Below, in pieces: positions 59,883-64,000 of a stretch of DNA of 64,000 nucleotides. Position 1 is the first letter of the stretch. Each line of letters opens with the position of its first letter. Source of the DNA: Niallia circulans (GTDB lineage: Bacteria > Bacillota > Bacilli > Bacillales > Cytobacillaceae); contig NZ_CM017506.1 of NCBI RefSeq assembly GCF_007273535.1, forward strand, positions 1-64,000, written 5' to 3'. A program made the translations under genes and the position numbers. The notes below the pieces were generated by a model. That model saw only the letters and a program-made list of their open reading frames with translations. It searched no databases and had not been told where the DNA came from.

Positions 59883-59895
59883 AAGGAGGTGATTC
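59883..59895 (+). promoter_or_regulatory. orphan perfect ribosome-binding sequence
   Basis: AAGGAGGTGATT is the full anti-16S complement, but the following codons (ATT CAT TAA) contain no usable frame. It may be a relic of a lost gene or a standby site. Confidence 0.4.
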
Positions 59896-59986
59896 AATTC
59901 ATTAATAAATAAAAGGTTTTGAGGCTAATTAAGGGAGTAAGGAATTAAAAAATAAAAAAATTAAAAGAAAAGGGAGTTTTTTGATT

Positions 59987-60226
59987 ATGAGTTTTGAAGC
60001 AAATGCAGATCGCAGTATTAACGGGATTTATTCATTAATTATTGGAGTGGCAATTGGAAGTATATTAGCTGTAGCACTGCCAGCTGTATTCGAATCATTA
60101 GTGGATGTTATGAACAATAAAATTAATACAATCGGCATGATTACTTCTTTACCTAAAGTAGTAAACTTCGCAAGCCCTAATATGGTATTGGATAGTGTCC
60201 AATCAGTATTTAAAAACGTTGCCTAA
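59987..60226 (+). CDS. small pilin-like protein, candidate major pilin
   Basis: This protein of about 79 residues (MSFEANADRSINGIYSLIIG) has one long hydrophobic segment and a small C-terminal part, similar to the short Flp pilins of Tad systems. No standard Flp cleavage motif is clear. It has a ribosome site (AAAGGGAG). Confidence 0.5.
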   Translation: MSFEANADRSINGIYSLIIGVAIGSILAVALPAVFESLVDVMNNKINTIGMITSLPKVVNFASPNMVLDSVQSVFKNVA

Positions 60227-60269
60227 AATTAAGGGATATTAAAACTATTTTGAAAGAGGTATTAAGAAC

Positions 60270-60890
60270 ATGAGATTATCGAAAAGTAAATTTGGGATAT
60301 TAGCATTAACAGGAGTTATGTCATTAGGGTTTTTATTCGGAGGTAATTCAGCGTTTGCAGCTGAACAAGCAACAACAAAGGCATCTACAGGTATTCAGAG
60401 TGGAGGGTATAATGTTTCCTTGACAAGTCCTCAAGATCTAAACCCAACAGTTACTGTAGGTACTTCTACACAAAAGGTAGTCATTGGAAAAATCCCAACA
60501 ATAAATGTAGAAGATTTAACAGGTACTGGTTCTAATTTCTCTTTGAAAGTTAGTGCTACTGAATTAACCGAAAAAACACCAAGTGGTGGTTTTAAAACAG
60601 GTTCATCAGCTTTAAAACCATTTAATTCTATGGTACTTAAAACAAATTCTTCAACCATATCCAATCCAAATGTAACATTCAGTGGAACTTCTGGTATTAA
60701 CCTTGCTGGAGAGACATCCACTACTTTATATTCTGGTAGTAATGCAGGGGGAACAACGACAATAACTGCAGATAATGAAATTTATGTGACAGTTGCACCA
60801 AATAAGGTAACTGTAGATCCTGTTAACTATCCAGGTGGTCCAACTCCTTATGAAACTACTGTTAAGCTAAGTGTAGTACAGGGCCTATAA
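60270..60890 (+). CDS. WxL-type surface protein 1
   Basis: This 206-residue protein has a signal peptide (cleavage about NSAFA) and a WxL-like beta-rich domain. Family signs are VEDLTGTGSNFSLKVSATEL, where the first conserved Trp is Phe, and the C-terminal PYETTVKLSVVQGL. WxL proteins bind peptidoglycan non-covalently. The gene is directly followed by a paralog with one-base overlap. Confidence 0.75.
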   Translation: MRLSKSKFGILALTGVMSLGFLFGGNSAFAAEQATTKASTGIQSGGYNVSLTSPQDLNPTVTVGTSTQKVVIGKIPTINVEDLTGTGSNFSLKVSATELTEKTPSGGFKTGSSALKPFNSMVLKTNSSTISNPNVTFSGTSGINLAGETSTTLYSGSNAGGTTTITADNEIYVTVAPNKVTVDPVNYPGGPTPYETTVKLSVVQGL

Positions 60891-61501
60891 TGCGTAAGGT
60901 TAGTATGAGACAAAAGAGACTAATTTCTCTTTTGTCTTCTTTTGTTATCTGCATTGTTCTTTTCAATACAAAGGCAGCTGCTGCAGATCAATATGTAACT
61001 ACGGCAACAGCTGGAGTCCAGAGCCAAGGGATCTATTTAACAATTAGTAATCCACAAATATTAAATCCATTAGTAACTGTAAGTGCAGAAACACAAAAAA
61101 TAGTGTTAGCAAAGTTTCCAGAAATTAAAGTTGAAGATCTTACAGGAACTAATAGTGCGTGGTCACTGAAGTTATCGGCTACTCCATTAACAGAGAAAGC
61201 ACCTGCTGGAGGCTTTAAATCAGGAACTTCGGCAATAGTTAGAAATACCATTCAGTATCGTGTTACCTCAGAAGCAATCTCTAATACGAATATAACAAGA
61301 ACAGTTTCAGGAGCTGTAATAGATAAAATGACAGCAACGCTATATGGTGGAACGCAATCTGGAACGACCACTATAAATGCAGTAAATGAAATAACAACAA
61401 CAATAACACCTAATAAAAATATGGTCGATCTAATCAACTATCCAACAACTCCGACACCTTATGAAACTACGATTACATTTAGTGTGGTTCAAGGGCTGTA
61501 A
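60890..61501 (+). CDS. WxL-type surface protein 2
   Basis: This 203-residue protein is a paralog of the previous one: VEDLTGTNSAWSLKLSATPL keeps the Trp, and the C-terminus is PYETTITFSVVQGL. The signal peptide follows a basic start (MRKVSMRQKR). It overlaps WxL protein 1 by one base. Confidence 0.75.
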   Translation: MRKVSMRQKRLISLLSSFVICIVLFNTKAAAADQYVTTATAGVQSQGIYLTISNPQILNPLVTVSAETQKIVLAKFPEIKVEDLTGTNSAWSLKLSATPLTEKAPAGGFKSGTSAIVRNTIQYRVTSEAISNTNITRTVSGAVIDKMTATLYGGTQSGTTTINAVNEITTTITPNKNMVDLINYPTTPTPYETTITFSVVQGL

Positions 61502-61558
61502 CACATAATAGAAAGCCAGGAGCGAAACTTCTGGCTTAAAGAAAGGGTGACATTAGAT

Positions 61559-62608
61559 ATGAAAAAAATAACTTTATTAATATCAATTTTACTTCTCTGT
61601 ATTCCTTCCATTTCTTTTGCCAAAGACAACGATAAAACAATAGGAAGTAATTACATCATTACTCCTATCTACGAAGATAATCAAAATCCAAATCAAACAG
61701 GTAGATTTCAGTTATCACTAAAAGAAGACAGCAATTATCCTTTATCTTTTCGTATTCGCAATGATTCCAATAAAGCTATTACATTAAGTACACAACCATT
61801 AAATGCTATTACTGAAAGTGGGGGTTCAATTGGGTTTATAAACGGTTCAGATAACAATCAGTATACAGAGAAGGGATATGAAGTGGCCTCCCATTTGAGT
61901 ATTGATGAAACTGTAGAACTTAAAGCTAATGAAGAGAAGGTTATTCCCTTTAATTTAAATACAAAAGATTTAGAAGATGGCACCTATTTAGGTGCCATTT
62001 CTTTTAGAGAAGAACAATCTGGAGAATCTACAAGTATTAGTAATGAGGAAAAACAGACAGGCACAATTGAAACAAATTATGAAATTGAAAAAATACTACC
62101 TATTGAATTTACGATAGGAAAGCCAACTGCAATTGATAACAAATCATTAGCTAAGTCTTTCGTTAAATCTGTGAGACAAGAAGACGGTAATTTAAAAATT
62201 GATGTAGAAAATGATAATGCTGCTTTAGTAGATGGAGGCAAAATCGATATTACAGTTTTAAAAGATGCTTCAAAGGTGTTCTCTTTTCAAACAAACTTAC
62301 AGCTAGCTCCAAAATCAAAGACAACTTTAGAAATCCCTTGGAATGGAGATCTATCCAGTGGTGATTACAAGGCATCTGTAGAAACCACTTTTAACAAAAA
62401 TAGTAGTAAAAAGTCCTTTGATTTTTCTATTGCTAAAAAAGAAGTAGAAGAGGTGGAAAAACAAACATTCGATGATGAAAAAATTGTAGTGGAAAGCAAT
62501 TCTAACGGGTTGCTTGTAGGTACATTAATAGGAGCTTTTGTTGTATTTCTTATACTGGTGTTAATCATTTTGAGACAAAGAAAAGTGATGAAGAAGTATA
62601 AAAAATAA
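61559..62608 (+). CDS. DUF916/DUF3324-type WxL-interacting protein
   Basis: This protein of about 349 residues has a signal peptide (MKKITLLISILLLCIPSISF), two beta-sandwich domains (SNYIITPIYEDNQNPNQTGR, then KILPIEFTIGKPTA), a C-terminal membrane anchor (GLLVGTLIGAFVVFLILVLI) and a basic tail. It matches the partner protein that is encoded beside WxL proteins and holds them at the cell wall. The ATG at 61559 has AAAGGGTG. Confidence 0.8.
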   Translation: MKKITLLISILLLCIPSISFAKDNDKTIGSNYIITPIYEDNQNPNQTGRFQLSLKEDSNYPLSFRIRNDSNKAITLSTQPLNAITESGGSIGFINGSDNNQYTEKGYEVASHLSIDETVELKANEEKVIPFNLNTKDLEDGTYLGAISFREEQSGESTSISNEEKQTGTIETNYEIEKILPIEFTIGKPTAIDNKSLAKSFVKSVRQEDGNLKIDVENDNAALVDGGKIDITVLKDASKVFSFQTNLQLAPKSKTTLEIPWNGDLSSGDYKASVETTFNKNSSKKSFDFSIAKKEVEEVEKQTFDDEKIVVESNSNGLLVGTLIGAFVVFLILVLIILRQRKVMKKYKK

Positions 62609-62703
62609 AAAGACTGAAGAATGATTGAGGTACCTAGCCCTTTAAAGGTGGTGATATAGAAAAGTTCAAAGATTTCAAAAAATTATAGAAGGGGGTTTTA
62701 TAA

Positions 62704-63834
62704 ATGGAAAAGCAGCAAGCTCATCCAGTCATGGATGTTGTAAATCAGGGAGTAGAAGAATTAAAGAGTGTTCTTGAGAGAAAAGGATTGTCTCCTGAAG
62801 AACCTGCAATATCTACCTTATTAGATAAACATTTCTTGAAAATGGAGAAGCTTTTAACAGAATTCACAGAGAAAATGGAAAAGGCTCCTTTAAAGGAAAT
62901 TCCTCAATTAGAAATGAATATTGTTGGAAAGTTAAAAAAAGTATTTACTGATCTTACTGATGGTTTAAAGCAGGTAGTGGTAGATACGAAAGAACAAGTT
63001 CGCACTGGAATTGAGAATAAAATAAATGATATCAAAATTGATATTCATAATAAGATTGCTTCTAAGGTTCAGAGTGTAAATGACAAGATTAAAAACTTTA
63101 CCGATACTCTAGATGAAAAGTATTCACTTATAGAAAAAACAGGAATACCCGAACAGAATCTTAGTACTGAATCAGGAAATAAGTACTTGAAAACAGAATT
63201 AAAAAATCTAATGAAGCCATATTTGGAAACACTAAAGGAAAAGCACAACAATTTATTTACTGATGTACAAAATGAATTTACTCAAGGAAATGAATGGATT
63301 TTAACCATGGCGGCTAGTCGACAATCAAATGATTATCACAAGTTAACGGTTGACTTAAATACTGGAGAAGGTGCGCTGGAGTATCGTTACATAGATAGTG
63401 AGAAACCTGTTCATAAGTCGAAAAATCGTGAAATTGTAGAAAATTTCAACATTGCAGATTTGCAGTTAACTAAAGAATTACGTAACAGGAGAATGGAACA
63501 AACGGCATCGTTAGATAAGACACAAGAGCCTTCTGAGAAAGATTTAAAACAGAATATAGATAAACAGGATTCCCCAGCCGTTAAAACGGTTCCTGATGGT
63601 ATTATCGGTTCTCAGAATGAAGGTGATGAGGTTCCAAGTGATACGTTAATTAAACAGTTGAAAAAAGAAAACAATGGGTTAAAGACTTTTTTAAATATTG
63701 TTAAAGATAAACATCCTGAAGTTTATCAATCTATATATAGGGACTTAAAGAATAGTATTCAACAAGTACAAAAAACTGATGCCCCAAAAGTCGAAGTAAA
63801 AACAAAAGAAAAAGAATTAGAATTACAAATTTAA
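62704..63834 (+). CDS. coiled-coil protein, DUF6674-like
   Basis: This 376-residue protein is helical and rich in Lys and Glu, with long heptad-like stretches (VNDKIKNFTDTLDEKYSLIE) and no signal peptide. The segment near residue 200 (NEWILTMAASRQSNDYHKLT, then VDLNTGEGALEYRYID) recalls the DUF6674 group found in Firmicute mobile elements. It has a good ribosome site (AGAAGGGGG) and ends at a terminator. Confidence 0.55.
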   Translation: MEKQQAHPVMDVVNQGVEELKSVLERKGLSPEEPAISTLLDKHFLKMEKLLTEFTEKMEKAPLKEIPQLEMNIVGKLKKVFTDLTDGLKQVVVDTKEQVRTGIENKINDIKIDIHNKIASKVQSVNDKIKNFTDTLDEKYSLIEKTGIPEQNLSTESGNKYLKTELKNLMKPYLETLKEKHNNLFTDVQNEFTQGNEWILTMAASRQSNDYHKLTVDLNTGEGALEYRYIDSEKPVHKSKNREIVENFNIADLQLTKELRNRRMEQTASLDKTQEPSEKDLKQNIDKQDSPAVKTVPDGIIGSQNEGDEVPSDTLIKQLKKENNGLKTFLNIVKDKHPEVYQSIYRDLKNSIQQVQKTDAPKVEVKTKEKELELQI

Positions 63835-63850
63835 AATATTAAATGGAAAG

Positions 63851-63880
63851 AAGCAAGCACTTTATTAGTGCTTGCTTTAA
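63851..63880 (+). terminator. terminator before the last gene
   Basis: AAGCAAGCAC and GTGCTTGCTT around seven bases. Confidence 0.75.
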
Positions 63881-63896
63881 TAAAGGAGTTATTAAT

Positions 63897-64000
63897 ATGT
63901 TATCTATTAAAAAGTTTGAAAATGTAAATTGGAAACCTATATTTCTAGTAGCTTTTGCTTGTCTGGTGTTTATGTTATTACCTGATGCAAGTTTTGCAGC
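63897..64000 (+). CDS. start of a secreted or membrane protein (truncated by window end)
   Basis: The frame starts at an ATG behind AAAGGAG and encodes a signal peptide (MLSIKKFENVNWKPIFLVAF, ending ASFAA) before running off the window. Its product is not known. Confidence 0.7.
   Translation, partial: MLSIKKFENVNWKPIFLVAFACLVFMLLPDASFA

Overview
The window is AT-rich, low-GC Gram-positive DNA, most likely a large plasmid of a Bacillus-type endospore former. Pointers to the host are a Spo0E-like phosphatase, YhjD-, YisL- and YrpC-like proteins, strong AGGAGG-type ribosome sites, frequent TTG/GTG starts and many intrinsic terminators. Pointers to a plasmid are a MobQ relaxase with its oriT, two partition loci, a replication initiator with 30-bp iterons and a probable antisense RNA. 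I see no rRNA, tRNA, CRISPR array or intact insertion sequence.

Layout. (1) 0.2-10 kb: redox and stress genes (YdhR-like monooxygenase, DsbA-like protein, FMN reductase, DoxX, thioredoxin-like protein, short-chain dehydrogenase) with two TetR-type and two MarR-type regulators. Seven copies of a palindrome close to ATGCTATAGCAT sit in the intergenic regions of 2.7-7.8 kb and suggest one local regulon. A histidine-kinase remnant follows. (2) 10-16.8 kb: alpha/beta hydrolase, RarD, YdcZ-like and YbfB-like transporters, nitronate monooxygenase, a divergent LysR regulator with a perfect 33-bp palindrome, and a glutamate racemase. (3) 17-26 kb: accessory region with a reverse-transcriptase operon (DUF6075-like gene, tandem ribbon-helix-helix gene, RT), a convergent nucleotide-cyclase-like gene, a holin-like small peptide, RadC and Spo0E-like genes. 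(4) 26-30.4 kb: short minus-strand genes of unknown function interleaved with four large base-paired elements, two of them paralogous and built from a doubled motif. (5) 31.7-35.6 kb: a Zn-finger-like protein of unknown role, an ATP-dependent ligase and a YhjD-like gene. (6) 35.6-46.6 kb: plasmid backbone with an ArdC-like protein, MobQ relaxase, oriT, two mobilisation accessory proteins, Fic toxin with a VbhA-like antitoxin, ParM/ParR and ParA/RHH partition loci back to back, rep gene with attenuator and antisense RNA, and iterons. (7) 46.8-50.9 kb: Xre regulators and a two-component system. (8) 51-64 kb: a long plus-strand surface and secretion locus with a serine-rich secreted protein, a large thioester/MucBP-type adhesin, a Tad-like pilus motor (CpaF-like ATPase and two TadB/C-like membrane proteins), pilin-like proteins, two WxL-type surface proteins and a DUF916-type WxL partner. 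It runs off the window end.

The best candidates for undescribed biology are the RT operon with its cyclase-like neighbour, the paired structured RNAs at 26.2 and 27.2 kb, the combined Tad/WxL/adhesin locus, and the palindrome-defined redox regulon. All functional statements come from reading motifs and layout; no database search was possible.
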